Shown piece after piece: positions 10,700 to 24,502 of a DNA stretch of 64,000 bases. The notes below the pieces were generated by a model, which saw only the letters and a program-made list of their open reading frames with translations, made no database searches and was not told the DNA's origin. The stretch covers positions 172,485,861-172,549,860 of the forward strand of contig NC_081406.1 in the NCBI RefSeq assembly GCF_030272615.1, read 5' to 3'. The number at the start of each line of letters is the position of its first letter. Position 1 is the first letter of the stretch. The translations under genes and the position numbers were made by a program. The stretch is from Cryptomeria japonica (Eukaryota; Streptophyta; Pinopsida; Cupressales; Cupressaceae).

Positions 10700-13630
10700 T
10701 GACTCTTTTTGCTTGTTTGGTTTTGAGAGATTAAATTGGGAAATTACATCTTGCATGATCAAACTCATACTCAAAGCCTCTACAAATTTGTTAGATTGAC
10801 CACTTTTATCGTTGATAATAAAAGTAAAACTTTTACAACAATTCAATCCATTTGATATGTCTTTTACTCAAATATTGACTCAAAATGACACCTATATTAG
10901 TCCCTTTAGTATCATATTAAACTTGAAAAAAGATTAGTAGAATCAAGTAAACACAAGATAGGTTCCCCTAATATCTTTCTTTTAAGCATCTAAAAAGCTT
11001 TTATCAGCAGCCTAAGTCCAATTTAATGTCTTCTTATCTCCTCTAATTGTATGCACTATTGAGCACAAATCCCACTTAAAATTCCTTATGAATTTTCAAT
11101 AGAAGCTAGCTAAACCATTAAAGATCTTTATCTCAAAGCTACTCTTAGGAGTATGCCATATAGTGGTTTCCTTTATCTTGTCCCTATACATCTTCAATCC
11201 TTCTTGTGAGATGACAAAGCTCAAGTAGATTAATTTTATCTTCAAGAATGTACACTTATTAAGATTTATTAGTAGCTTCTCTTCATGCAACTTATTTGAT
11301 ACCATTCTTAGGTACCCAATATTGTATTCCTTTGATTGATTATATACCAATATATCATCCAAATATACTATGAAAAACTTTTGAAATCTTTAAGCATCTC
11401 ATTCATAAGGCTCCTGAAAGTTCTTACAGAATTAGTTAAGCCAAATTGCATAAAAAATCATTCATAGAGCCCATTATTTGTATTAAAGGTTGTCTTCCAA
11501 TAAATACCTTCTCTAATTATAATATGATAGCCACTTTCTAATTTTATCTTAAGAAAAATAGTTGGCTCCACTCAAACAATCCAAAAAATAATCTATTCTT
11601 CACAAAGGGAATCTATATAGGATAGTAATTTTGTTGATTGCTCAATAGTCTATGCGCATAATATCTAACCTCCATCCGTCTTAGGACTCAAAGCTATTGG
11701 AACAAAACAATAACTTAAACTTTCCCTTATCAACCCTTTCTCTCCAATAATTCTTGTACCTACTTCTTGATTTCTTCATTCTCCTTGGGAGTTATATTGT
11801 AAACTCCCTTATTTCGAAGATTTGCTCCCAGAATCAAGTCTATGTGATGGGCGATAATTCTCAATGGTGGTAAATTAATAGGTAGGTCATCCAATATTGT
11901 GTCTACATACTCATTCAACATTAATTAAAATTCTTAGTTCAAATTGATCAACTTTGTGCTAGTGACTACACTTCTAGGCTTTCCTATCAAAGTGAAGTTT
12001 ACCTCTTCCTCCTTCATTTGGTTTAAAAAATACTTACCATTTATTAGCAGCATTTTTTATCTTTCTTAAATAGTAGCACTCTCTTCTTTTAGGTTTTTAT
12101 GAGCATTGTTTCTTCCATCTTTCTTAAAATTATAAGTATTGTACCTCCCATCATGCATAGACTTCATGTCATATTACCAAGGTCTTCAAGAAGAATATGA
12201 GAAACATTGATGGGCCTAAAATCATATACGACCTAATCTTTGTAAGTTCCTATTTGGAAATCAATCTTGCATTGTCCATTGGCCAAGAGTTTAAATCCCT
12301 TTTGCAACCATGATACTTTGTTCAGGGTAAGATGGACTACCTTTTCCAAGCCTATTTTTTGCACTCTCTCTATTGAAATAATATTTTCTCTACTCCCACT
12401 ATCTATGATGATTTTGCAGTAATTTATTCTGCTCTTGAATGTTCTAAACAAATCCTTCCTTTGTGGAGGTTTTGTGACTTCCTTCTTGGGCTTAAGTAAT
12501 GGTCTTTTCATCAAGAGTGATTCACCAACTTGAAGTGGATCCTTATAAGTCATAGGTTCTTCTATCTCTTCATCCTCTTCAACCTGAGCCACATAAACAC
12601 CTCTCTCTTGACTAGTGGAGATTTTTTCTAGACATTCATATGATCTATGACCTACATATTTATTGCATCTAAAACACTTACCCATAAACAATACTCTTCT
12701 TCTTTGATAAGGTCTTCTTCATCTTGATGCATAAAATCCTCTTGAACTCTATGAGTTACTAGCCTCATTTTGAGATGATTGTAGCTAACTTCTAGCTCCT
12801 TGACGTCCTCTTCCTCTAAATTTTCTTCTCCTTCCTCTTGAGTATGAATTTTTCTGAATTTTTCTTTCTAGAAAGATTCTCTTCCACCTTGTGTGCCAAA
12901 TAATAAGCTTCATCAACTAATCTAGGAGAAAGCATATTGATCTCATCCAGAATGGTGAATCTTAGACCATTAAGATATCTTTCCACATTTTCTAAGACAT
13001 CTTCTACATATCTTTCTCTTATAGTTAGCTTATATAACTCCTCTATGTAATATTTTATTGGCATGTCTTTCATCTTAGATTTTGAAGTGTATTTAATAGA
13101 CTAGTTTGATAGTCTTTAGGTGTGGACTTACCCTTTAGTTTATAAATTATTCTATCCAAATCTTTGATCTTGCAATTTTCCTTTTATATCCTCTCCTTTT
13201 TCACTCCATCCCACCAAATGGATCTATTATCCTTCAACCTTTTAACAATAAATCTCACCTTCTTTTCATTATCCTTTGATTCTTCATATTCAAAGTACTT
13301 TTCAAATGCATTAATCTAATCAATAAGTTCTTTAGGCTTTTGTATACCCTCATATGTAGGTTTCTCCATCTTAGGTTTGGAACTGATTCCCATAATGGCC
13401 TTGATCGTTCTATCTTGTACCCTCTCTTCCTCTTTTAGGATGACTACATTCATCTGCACTTCTCATGCCACTAATTTATCCTCACTGACATCTCCTTGAT
13501 CTATGCCTCTCCTCTTAGACATTTCAACGTCTTGTAGTCTTGTCCTAAGATTCCTAATATCCTCTAAAATTTTGGCATTTGCATCCGATGTTCCTTGACC
13601 TCGTCCTCTTCCACAAACTTTGAATGCCAT
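10700..13630 (-). pseudogene. Ty3/gypsy gag-pol polyprotein remnant
   Basis: Read on the minus strand, gag starts with an ATG at 13630-13628 (MAFKVCGRGRGQGTSDANAK), typical of plant gypsy elements. The capsid-like region follows (around 13073-12816), then a zinc knuckle near 12670 (CFRCNKYVGHRSYEC), an aspartic protease motif (IIIDSGS) near 12400, and RT with YLDDILVY near 11370-11345, NLNKCTF and FVISQEGLK. The frame then runs into the RNase H side (GLASFYWKFIRNF near 11100; NKFVEALS near 10780). Frame changes between gag blocks and many stops show it is dead. Integrase is not recognisable. The zinc knuckle has one extra residue (CX2CX5HX4C instead of CX4H). Confidence 0.8.
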
Positions 13631-13793
13631 CTCTCAGTAGAGAAGGTCTTCTTTCACCCTTACAAGAGTTGTTTCCTTGTCGAATACCAATAATGGCATA
13701 AGACTAAATAATATTTTCTTCTCATACAAGTTTTAATTCTCAATTGATCAACCACTACACTAATTTTAAATTAATTAAGATACGAATCTTCTA

Positions 13794-13809
13794 TGATTCT
13801 CTGGTACCA
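13794..13809 (-). other. Probable gypsy primer-binding site
   Basis: The minus strand reads TGGTACCAGAGAATCA, close to the initiator-methionine tRNA primer-binding sequence TGGTATCAGAGC. It lies about 165 bp upstream of the gag ATG at 13630. The 5' LTR should therefore start to its right, near 13814 (plus strand TGATGCCGAAC). I could not fix the LTR's far end, nor find a second LTR copy left of 10700. Confidence 0.45.
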
Positions 13810-13830
13810 CAAATGATGCCGAACCTCCTT

Positions 13831-16480
<2,650 letters not shown>

Positions 16481-16679
16481 ATTCAAATGGTTGGTCTAGA
16501 GATAAGAATACAAACTTGGCCACCAAATAAGAGGCTTATGAGTAGGTGGCTATGGAAGATGATAAATTTTTTAAATTGGGAGTGGTATGCTTGGAATCTA
16601 AAGGAAAATATTTGATTAAGATTTGTCAATCTTATGATGATATTCTTGCATTGACTTATAAAGATCTTTAATTTTTTGT

Positions 16680-17609
16680 TTCATCTTGTCCCAACATATA
16701 ACTAAGTTGGACCCTAACATATCCAATTAGGCAAAACCAAAGGCATGTTAATCTCAAAATTAAACCACAAATGAGGAAATAATTGACCAAACTTATAGAT
16801 TCTAATATAGTCTTTCCCATCAAGAATTCCTTTTGGGTGGCAAACTTGGTTGCATTAAGTATAATGGGGATATTAGAATATGAGTATACTTGAGGAACCT
16901 CAATAGAGCCTTCATTAATGACCACTATTGTCTCCCCTTCATGAAACAAAATCTATAGAGGGTATGTTGTCCAAAAAGGTTTTCATTATTTGATGGGTAT
17001 TCAAGTTATAATTAGATTTTAGTCAAGGAACCATAATAGTATAAGATTAAATTCACCACCTAGGTGATTTTTCATATTGTAAGATACCCTTTGGACTGAT
17101 TAATGCTAGTGAAACCTTCCAAAGCATAGTGGATGTCACTTTCAAGGGTTTTTTAGTGACAATTTGTTGGTATATTTTGATGATATCACTAATTTTTCCA
17201 AGAATGCATGTGATCATTTCAATCATCTTGAGAAAAAATTCATGAGATGTAGAGAATATAGTGTGTCCTTTAACCCCAATAAGTGTGTATTTTTTACTTG
17301 ACTAAGGTAAAAAAATCTACCATATAGTCTCAAAGGAGGGTCTCATCGTTGACCCAAAAAAGTAGAGGCCATTTTGTCTCTTCCCCTTCTTAGTCACAAG
17401 AAAGGTATACAAAGGTTCCTAAGAAGAATAAATTTTATTAGGGATTTTGTTCCAGATATTTATTCACTAATGAAACCCCTCACTTTCACATTGAAGAAAA
17501 TAATTGCTTTTATCTATAGAAAACAAGGAAAATAATTTTTTTAAGCCATTAAGAAATCAATTGTGTAGGTTCCAATACATGCCAAATGATGATATAGAAG
17601 ATTACTCAA
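16680..17609 (+). pseudogene. Ty3/gypsy reverse transcriptase remnant (5' of nested copia)
   Basis: Plus-strand frames, shifted several times, show gypsy RT blocks in order: PIRQNQRHVNLKIKPQM near 16720, LTKLIDSNIVFPIKNSFWVA near 16780-16845, TDXCXXNLPKHSG near 17095, the catalytic VYFDDITNFSKN near 17170-17205, and FNPNKCVFF near 17270-17295. The connection region (FLRRINFIRDFVPDI type) continues to 17460. Stops and frameshifts are abundant. The copia element starting at 17610 interrupts it, and integrase of apparently the same gypsy resumes after 24503. Confidence 0.8.
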
Positions 17610-18843
17610 TGTTGGCCATTTGGAGGAATTGATTATGTGTTGCATTGATTTTTTTTCATTGATGTCAACACTAGTTGTTTTGGCTGCTTTACCAGTATCC
17701 TTTTGGTCACAGTAGGTTGTTTAGTTTCTGGTTGGTTAGATCATGATGATCCGGTATACTCTGGTATGATTTGGTTTATGGAATTGGCTTATATTTTCTA
17801 TTCACGCTACTCAGATACATGTTCAATCAGTTGGTATTAATCTCATGATCGGATGTTATCTTATATGTTGGTAAGCCTGGTTTGTTGATCCGGTGATGGT
17901 TTCATCGGTAGAGCGTTGTTGAAGATCTTTTGATGTTATGCATAAGTGGTGTTGGTGTGGCTTCTACTATGGATTCAAGATTCTGATGGTTATAATGTTC
18001 ATGTTCTATTTAATCCATGGTGTTGCATTTAGAACCGGACCTATTCTATTCTATCTAGGTTATGGACTGACTTAATGTAACATATTATTTGGTCTCCTCG
18101 ATGTGTTTCTGGGATGTCTTATGGGTTGGATGATATTTGTTTGATCTCTGGCCGACATGTTTTATAATTATATAATTGGTTTATTGTTTGGGTGGCCGAC
18201 CTTATTGTTTGAGGTCTAGGGTTTGTATTTATATGTGTATGATCTCATTTTAGATCATATGGATGGATAATTGAAGGTAAGCGAATAATGTAATAATCAT
18301 TCATGTAGAGGATTTGGTCTATCATAGGTGATTGAGTTGGTTTTATGCAAGAAGATTAAGTCCTTTGGTATTGAGCTTAGTCAGAACTATACTTAGGCAT
18401 AGGAGATGTTATTATTGTAGTTCATTCTTCCTTCAGGATTGTAGTCTGGATTTTTATGTAGTTAGTGAGACTCCTTTTGTAATGAGCAATGTGCTCTAGG
18501 CTATTGGAATCCTTGCAAATGTAGGCCCCTCAATTTACAATCACATACTTACTATGGAAGTATTATCTAACTGTAGGTAGGCCTCCCACCATGGTTTTTC
18601 CCTTTACCGGGTTTTCCACATACAAATTTTGGTGTCATGTGGATGGCATTTATTCTCTAATTGTTCCTTGTGCTTAATTGGTATATCTTCTATTTTGGTA
18701 ATTGGTTTATGTATTCTGGTATTGATCTTACGTGTTCTGGTATTAAATTTTTAATTGCTTAAGGTTTCGGTAATCTGGTGGCAACTGATTCACCCCCCCC
18801 CCCCCTCTCTTAGTTGTCTTTCGGTTATTTAAATTATCTAACA
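17610..18843 (+). repeat. Copia 5' LTR (1,234 bp)
   Basis: Starts TGTTGG and ends CTAACA, so it carries the usual TG...CA ends. It is followed after one base by the primer-binding site. A run of C (about 18792-18805) lies near its end. Its first ~1,127 bp match the 3' LTR. Confidence 0.93.
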
Positions 18844-18844
18844 A

Positions 18845-18862
18845 TTGGTATCAAAGCTCTGG
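18845..18862 (+). other. Copia primer-binding site
   Basis: TTGGTATCAAAGCTCTGG resembles the initiator-Met tRNA complementary sequence TGGTATCAGAGC with one change. It lies directly after the 5' LTR, where minus-strand DNA synthesis would be primed. Confidence 0.9.
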
Positions 18863-18900
18863 TCCTCTTTGCAGAAGCTTAACCACTTGAGGAAGATCCT

Positions 18901-20090
18901 ATGGTACCTAATAGTTCAAGTTCATCTAGTTTAGCTACAGTTGTCTTTTAGAGAGAAATTCCTAGGCTTGATAGAATAAATTACAGAGTATGGAAGATTC
19001 GGATGGAGACTCATCTAAGATGTCTTTGTAAGGAAATTTGGGAAATCACAGAGAATGGTGTTACTCCTTTTAATCTAGCATCTAGCAATCCTCCTCCAGA
19101 ATACTTGGATAAGGAGCTTGAGAATGATTGTAGACCTAGAAAATCCCTCTTGTGTGCACTTTATGATCAACAAATAATGGGATTGACTGACAAATCAATA
19201 TAAAAGGCTATATGGGACAAGTTTGAGACTCTTAATGAAGGTGACCCTACTGTTAACATTTCTAAACTTGATCGTTACCAGGTGAGATATGAAAACTTGA
19301 AGATGGAAGAAGATGAAAGGATTACTGCATTTATGGAAAGGGTAAATGAAATTGTCATGGGAAATCAATGTTGTGGTGGATCGCTAAGTGAAGATTAAAT
19401 AGTTTCTAAAGTTCTAAGAGCTTTACCACCAGCTTATAAGATGAAGCTTACTGCAATTGATGAATTGAGCACAATGGTTAATACTTCTATCAATAGAGAT
19501 ACCTTGGTTGAGAAATTATCTTCTCTTCAACTTGAAGAATTTGGACCTTCTGGAGCTGTGAAGTTTGAACCATCTTTTCATGCATTTACATCATCAACCG
19601 ACAAGCAAGATTGGATAGATTTGTATGCAAAGGAATTGGAAGATATGAAATGGGAAGATGAAGAATTTGAGCAACTTGAAACCCTATTTTCTAGAAGAGT
19701 ACCTAAAGGACTAGTAGGATTTAAGTATGAAGGAAAATCACCTTTTAAATGTTTTGCATGTAATAAGATAGGTCATTTCACATCTAGATGTCCTTAAAGG
19801 AATTAAAGATTTGAAGATAAATCTAGAAGATATTTTAAGCCTAACCCTAGATATCAAAACAAGCATAAGTACAAAAAAAACATAGATAAATCATGCTACA
19901 TTGTGGATGAGGAAGGTGTGACTGATTCTAATGATGAACTAGCACAAGACTCTGCTAGTGGTTCCGGAAATGGAAAGGAATGGGTGTTCCTGGCTATCAA
20001 GGAAGATGATCTAGAACTGAAAGAGAATGTACCTGAAGAAAAGGCCCTTGCCACTAAAATTGAAGATAAGGGCTAATGGGTAATTGATAG
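18901..20090 (+). pseudogene. Copia gag with zinc knuckle
   Basis: A single reading frame from the ATG at 18901 covers a copia-type gag: LDRINYRVWKIRMETHL, then IWDKFETLNEG, then ALPPAYKMKL. It ends in the zinc knuckle CFACNKIGHFTSRC (CX2CX4HX4C, about 19750-19795). In-frame stops at about 18949, 19201, 19396 and 19795 break it, but no frameshift is needed across gag. Gag would package the element RNA in cytoplasmic particles. The following Lys/Asp-rich stretch leads to the protease. Confidence 0.85.
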
Positions 20091-20160
20091 TGGATGTTCA
20101 CATCATATGACTGGAGATAAAAGGAATTTTATATCTTTTGCAACAATTTGATGGTGGTCT
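20079..20160 (+). pseudogene. Copia aspartic protease fragment
   Basis: WVIDSGCSHHMTGDKRNF contains the copia protease motif D-S-G-x-S-H-H-M. The canonical Ala after Gly is Cys here, which is common in the family. A frameshift near 20140-20150 separates it from the next block (FGDDKSCMIKGKGTTSLDG). The protease would cut the polyprotein. Confidence 0.8.
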
Positions 20161-20539
20161 GGTTAGATTTGGAGATGACAAATCATGCATGATCAAAGGA
20201 AAAGGAACTACATCATTAGATGGTAAGCACAATAATGATAATTTTTATTATGTTGAAGGTTTAAGGCATAATCTTATGAGTGTAGGATAGTTAGTGGATA
20301 AGGGATTTTAATTACAATTCAAGGATGGAAAATGCAAGATCATTAATAGATCTAGATTGGAGATTGCAAACGGTACTCAAACAAAGGGTAATATATTTCA
20401 TTTGGATTCCGGTGAGAAGATGTGATTGCACAAATTGATGAGAGTTGTCTTTGGCATAAATGGCTATGTTATGTGAATTTCGATTGCATGGTAAAGATTA
20501 GTTCAACTAAGGTAGTTAGAGATATACCTAAGATTGTGA

Positions 20540-21440
20540 AACCGTATAATCCGGTATGTAAAGAATGTTAAATGGGAAAACAGGTTAGAACCTCTTTTAG
20601 GAGTATACAAGATAAATATAATGATGTTCTTGATCTTATTCATACCGATTTGTGTGGTCTTGTAAGAATTAAAAGTTTTCAAGGTGATAGATAGTTTATG
20701 CTAATCATTGATGATTATTCTAGAATGATGTGGGTTACTTTTCTAAGGGAGAAATCTGAGGCTTTTGGAAAGTTTAAATTCTTTAAAGCTGAGGTTGAAA
20801 CTAAGACAAGATTGAAGATTAAGTGCTTAAGGCTAGATCATGGTGGATAATTCACATCGGATGAGTTTAATAACTTTTGTGAGAAGCATGGCATAATGAG
20901 ACAATTTTCTACTCCCTGGATACCTTAGCAGAATGGAGTTGTGGAAAGAAAGAATACAACTATCTTGGATGTTCCTAGAACCATGATGATGGAAGCTAAT
21001 CTACCTCATATCTACTGAAGAGAAGTAGTGAGCACAATAGTTTATATATTCAATAGAGTTCATATCAAAGGAGAAACTAGTAAGACACCTTATGAATTAT
21101 GGTTTGGCAATACACCTACAATTAAGTACTTCAAAATATTTGGTATTAAATGTTATATCACAAGAGATGATTTCATTGACAAGTTTGATCCTAGACGTGA
21201 TGAAGGAATATTTCTTGTTTATTCTAATCAGAGCAAAGCATATAGACATTATAACAAGAGATTGCAAAGAATTATGGAGAGCACTAATGTCAATATGGAT
21301 GAGCAGAATAGAAGTCAAATTAGAATTTATGAGCAAGAAATGACATTGAAAATGATCATAACTAAACCGGTAACACCTAATGATGTATGTTTAATCATTC
21401 AGAAGATTAGATCATTGGAGATAAGAACAATGGAGTGATG
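20540..21440 (+). pseudogene. Copia integrase remnant
   Basis: The blocks match copia integrase in order: the pre-integrase region, then DLIHTDLCG (first catalytic Asp), MLIIDDYSRMMWVTFLREK, LRLDHGG (second Asp), and QNGVVERKNTTILD (catalytic Glu). These are followed by TPYELWFGNTPTIKYFKIFG, the usual end of the domain. Five or more stops fall in the core; an open stretch remains at 21028-21438. The intact D-D-E residues are visible, but the protein cannot be made. Confidence 0.88.
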
Positions 21441-21509
21441 ATAAGAAGAAGATTGGCAGCTAATGAGCTATGTTTAATTTCTCAAGTTGAACCAGTATCA
21501 GTAACTGAA

Positions 21510-22230
21510 GCATGTAAAGATGAAAGCTATGGAAGAAGAATTAGATCAGATAGAAAAGAATAACACATGGACTTTAGTTCCCCAACCTAAAAATAAGAAT
21601 GTTATTGTAACTAAATGGTTTTTTAGGAATAAATTAAATGAAGATGGACAAGTTGTGAGGAATAAAGCTAGATTGGTTTGTAAAGGATAATCTTGGAAGG
21701 AAGGAACTGATTATGGTGAAACTTTTGCACTTGTAGCTAGGATTGAAGCTGTAAGATTATTTCTTGCCTATGTTGCACATAAAAACTACAAGGTTTATCA
21801 GATGGATGTTAAGTGTGCTTTTCTAAATGGGGATCCTGATGAGTAAGTTTATATTGAGCAACCTGATGGTTTTTCACTTTCAAATGATAAAACATGGTTT
21901 GCAGGTTAAAGAAAGCCTTATATGGATTGAAACATGCACCTAGAGCTTGGTATGCAAGGTTGGACAAATATCTTTTAAAGCTTGGCTTCACTAAAGGTAA
22001 TGCTAATAGTAATCTATATTATAAAGTCATTGATGATGATATACTCATTATTGAGTTCTTTGTTGATGACATCATTTTTGGAGGTGAAGATAAGTTGTGC
22101 ATGGAATTTTCTAAAAATATGGAGAAAGAATTTGAAATGTCTATGATTGGGGAAATAAAATTTTCTTAGGTTTCCAGATTACTCAAACTGAAAAAGGTAT
22201 TTTCATCTATCAAACTAAGTATGCTAGGGA
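21510..22230 (+). pseudogene. Copia reverse transcriptase remnant
   Basis: [46 protein letters not shown] and, after a frameshift near 21895, LKKALYGLKHAPRAWYARLD and FFVDDIIFGG form the copia RT motif series. FVDD is the catalytic pair (canonical YVDD). A second frame change near 22165 leads into the RNase H frame. Confidence 0.88.
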
Positions 22231-22231
22231 T

Positions 22232-23011
22232 ATGTTGAAGAAATTTCATATGGAAAATTCTGAACTGGTTAGTACTCCTATTGTTACAAGTGAAAATTTG
22301 ACAAAGAAAGATGAATCAGCACCGATAAATCCTACAAGATACAAGTCTATGATTGGAGGTCTGTTATATTTGACTCAAAATAGACCGGATATAATGAATG
22401 CAGTTTTCATTGCATCAAGATATCAAAGTGATCCTAGAGAAAATCATGAGAGTGCAGTGAAAAGGATTTTTAGATACTTACAAGGAACATTTGAATATGG
22501 TTTGTGGTACCCTAAAGATGATGACTTTACTTTATGTGCATATACAGATGAATACTGGGAAGGTGATATTGATGACTGGAAAATTACTTCTAGTGGTGCT
22601 TTATTTCTTGGAAAGAAACTTATTTCATGGATCAGCAAGAAACAGTCATGTACTTCTTTATCTACTGCTGAAACAAAGTATTTTTCTGCTTCTACTATCT
22701 GTACACAAGTTTTATGGATGAAGAAAATGTTGAAGGACATAAAAGTGCATTGCAATGGACTGATAGTTATTCACTGTGATAACTTTTCTGCTATAGACAT
22801 ATCAAAGAATCTGGTATTCTACTCTAAGACAAATCACATATCTATCAAGTATAACTTTTTGAAGGAGAAGGTGGAAGAAAATGAAGTAAGATTGGTTTAT
22901 GTGAACACTAAAAAAACCATTGCAGATATCTTCACTAAACCTTTTCCTAAAGAATCATTTGAGTACCTCAGAGATAGATTAGGGATTTTTGTCCCTCCGA
23001 CAAAAAATTGA
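22232..23011 (+). CDS. Copia RNase H domain, open reading frame
   Basis: A 259-residue open frame at the 3' end of the copia pol gene. It starts in the RT thumb/connection (MLKKFHMENSELVSTP, RYKSMIGGLLYLTQNRPDI) and runs through the RNase H catalytic signature YTDEYWEGD (canonical YxDADWAGD), STAETKYFSA (canonical STAEAEY), HCDNFSAIDISKN and ADIFTKPFPKE. It is the only long part of the element still free of stops. It would degrade the RNA strand of the RNA/DNA hybrid. As the upstream pol is dead, it is probably open by chance. The initiating ATG is only the first Met in the frame, not a true start. Confidence 0.85.
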   Translation: MLKKFHMENSELVSTPIVTSENLTKKDESAPINPTRYKSMIGGLLYLTQNRPDIMNAVFIASRYQSDPRENHESAVKRIFRYLQGTFEYGLWYPKDDDFTLCAYTDEYWEGDIDDWKITSSGALFLGKKLISWISKKQSCTSLSTAETKYFSASTICTQVLWMKKMLKDIKVHCNGLIVIHCDNFSAIDISKNLVFYSKTNHISIKYNFLKEKVEENEVRLVYVNTKKTIADIFTKPFPKESFEYLRDRLGIFVPPTKN

Positions 23012-23360
23012 TTGATTATTTTTGGCATCAATCCGATATGCATTATCAGAACTATTATTCATTCTGGATTGATGTGTTGATCCTACTACTCAGGGGGAGT
23101 AGTTAGTCTTGTGATTTAGTGGTTTATGATTTTTATTTGATATTTTTTCAGATCTCTCGCATTGATGTCAAAGGGGGAGAGATATTCATGTGAAAAACTT
23201 AAGGGTTATATACATTAGGGGGGGAATTTGTAGAACTTAATTGTGATATCATCTACAGGAAGAGTATGGATCAGAACTTCATTGCTATATTCTTGTGTGG
23301 GAGATTTGTTTGGCATTTCTTGGCACTTGGATGTTTTTCAGATCTAGTTTTGTCATGAAT

Positions 23361-23375
23361 GCCAAAGGGGGATAT
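23361..23375 (+). other. Copia polypurine tract
   Basis: GCCAAAGGGGGATAT lies directly before the 3' LTR (TGTTGG at 23376). This is the usual plus-strand primer site of copia elements. A second purine block, AAAGGGGGAGAGATATT, lies near 23170. Confidence 0.85.
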
Positions 23376-24502
23376 TGTTGGCCATTTGGAGGAATTGATT
23401 ATGTGTTGCATTGATGTTTTTTCATTAATGTCAACACTAGTTGTTTTGGCTGCTTTATCGATATCCTTTTGGTCCTGGTAGGTTGTTTGGTTTCTGGTTG
23501 GTTAGATCATGATGATCCGATATACTTTGGTATTCTTTGGTTTATAGAATTGGCTTAGATCTACTATTCATGCTACTCAGATACATGTTCAGTAAGTTGG
23601 TATTGATCTAGTGATCGGATGCTATCTTATATGCTAGTAAGCTTGGTTCTTTTATTCGGTGAGGATTTCATCGGTAGAGTGTTGTTGAAGATATTTTGAT
23701 GTTATGCATAAGTTGTGTTGGTGCGACTTCTATATGGATTCAGGATGTTGATGGTTATCATGTTTGTGTTCTAGTTGATTTGTGGTGTTGCATTTAGAAC
23801 GAGACCTATTCTAGTCTATCTAAGTTATGGACCAGCTTAATGTAACGTGTTGTTTGGTCTCCTCGATGTGCTTCCGTGATTTATTATGGTTTGGATGATA
23901 TTTATTTGGTCTCTGGCCGATATGTTTTATAATTATGTAATTGGTTTATTGTTTGGGTGGCCGCCCTTATTGTTTGAGGTCTAGGGTTTGTATTTATATG
24001 TGTATGATCTCATTGTAGATCATATGGATGGATAATTGTAGGCAAGCAAATAATATAATAATCATTCATGTAGAGGATTTGGTCGATCATTGATGATCGA
24101 GTTGATTTTATGCAAGAGCATTAAGTCCTTTGGTATTGAGCGTAACTGGAACTGTACTTAGGCATAGGAGATGCTATTATTACAGTCCATTCTTCCATTC
24201 AGATTGTAGTCTGGATTTTTATGTAGTCAGTGAGACTCCTTTTGTAATGAGTAGTATGCTCTAGGTTGTTGGTCTTCCTGCAAGTGCAGGCCCCTCAATT
24301 TGTAATCACATACTTACTATAGAAGTATTATTTGATTGTGGGTAGGCTTTCCACCATGGTTTTTCCCTTTACCGGATTTTCCATGTACAAATCTTGGTGT
24401 CATGTGGATGGTATTTATTCTCTAATTGTTTCTTGTGATTAATTGGTATATCTGCTATTTTGGAAATCGGTTTATGTATTTTGGTATTGATCTTATGTGT
24501 TA
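23376..24502 (+). repeat. Copia 3' LTR, truncated at its 3' end
   Basis: Matches 17610-18736 of the 5' LTR and then breaks off at CTTATGTGTT. The U5 end, including the C-run and the terminal CTAACA, is missing. Gypsy-like sequence follows directly. Confidence 0.9.

Larger units (their letters stand above)
17610..24502 (+). mobile_element. Ty1/copia LTR retrotransposon, nested in gypsy
   Basis: Two direct LTRs begin TGTTGGCCATTTGGAGGAAT (17610 and 23376) and enclose a primer-binding site, gag, protease, integrase, RT, RNase H and a polypurine tract, in the standard Ty1/copia order. The 3' LTR is cut short: it stops matching the 5' LTR at about 24502, losing the last ~107 bp, so no target-site duplication can be confirmed on the right. 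A by-eye comparison of the first ~220 LTR bases gives roughly 8-10 % difference, indicating an old insertion. The element splits a gypsy pol gene. Confidence 0.93.
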
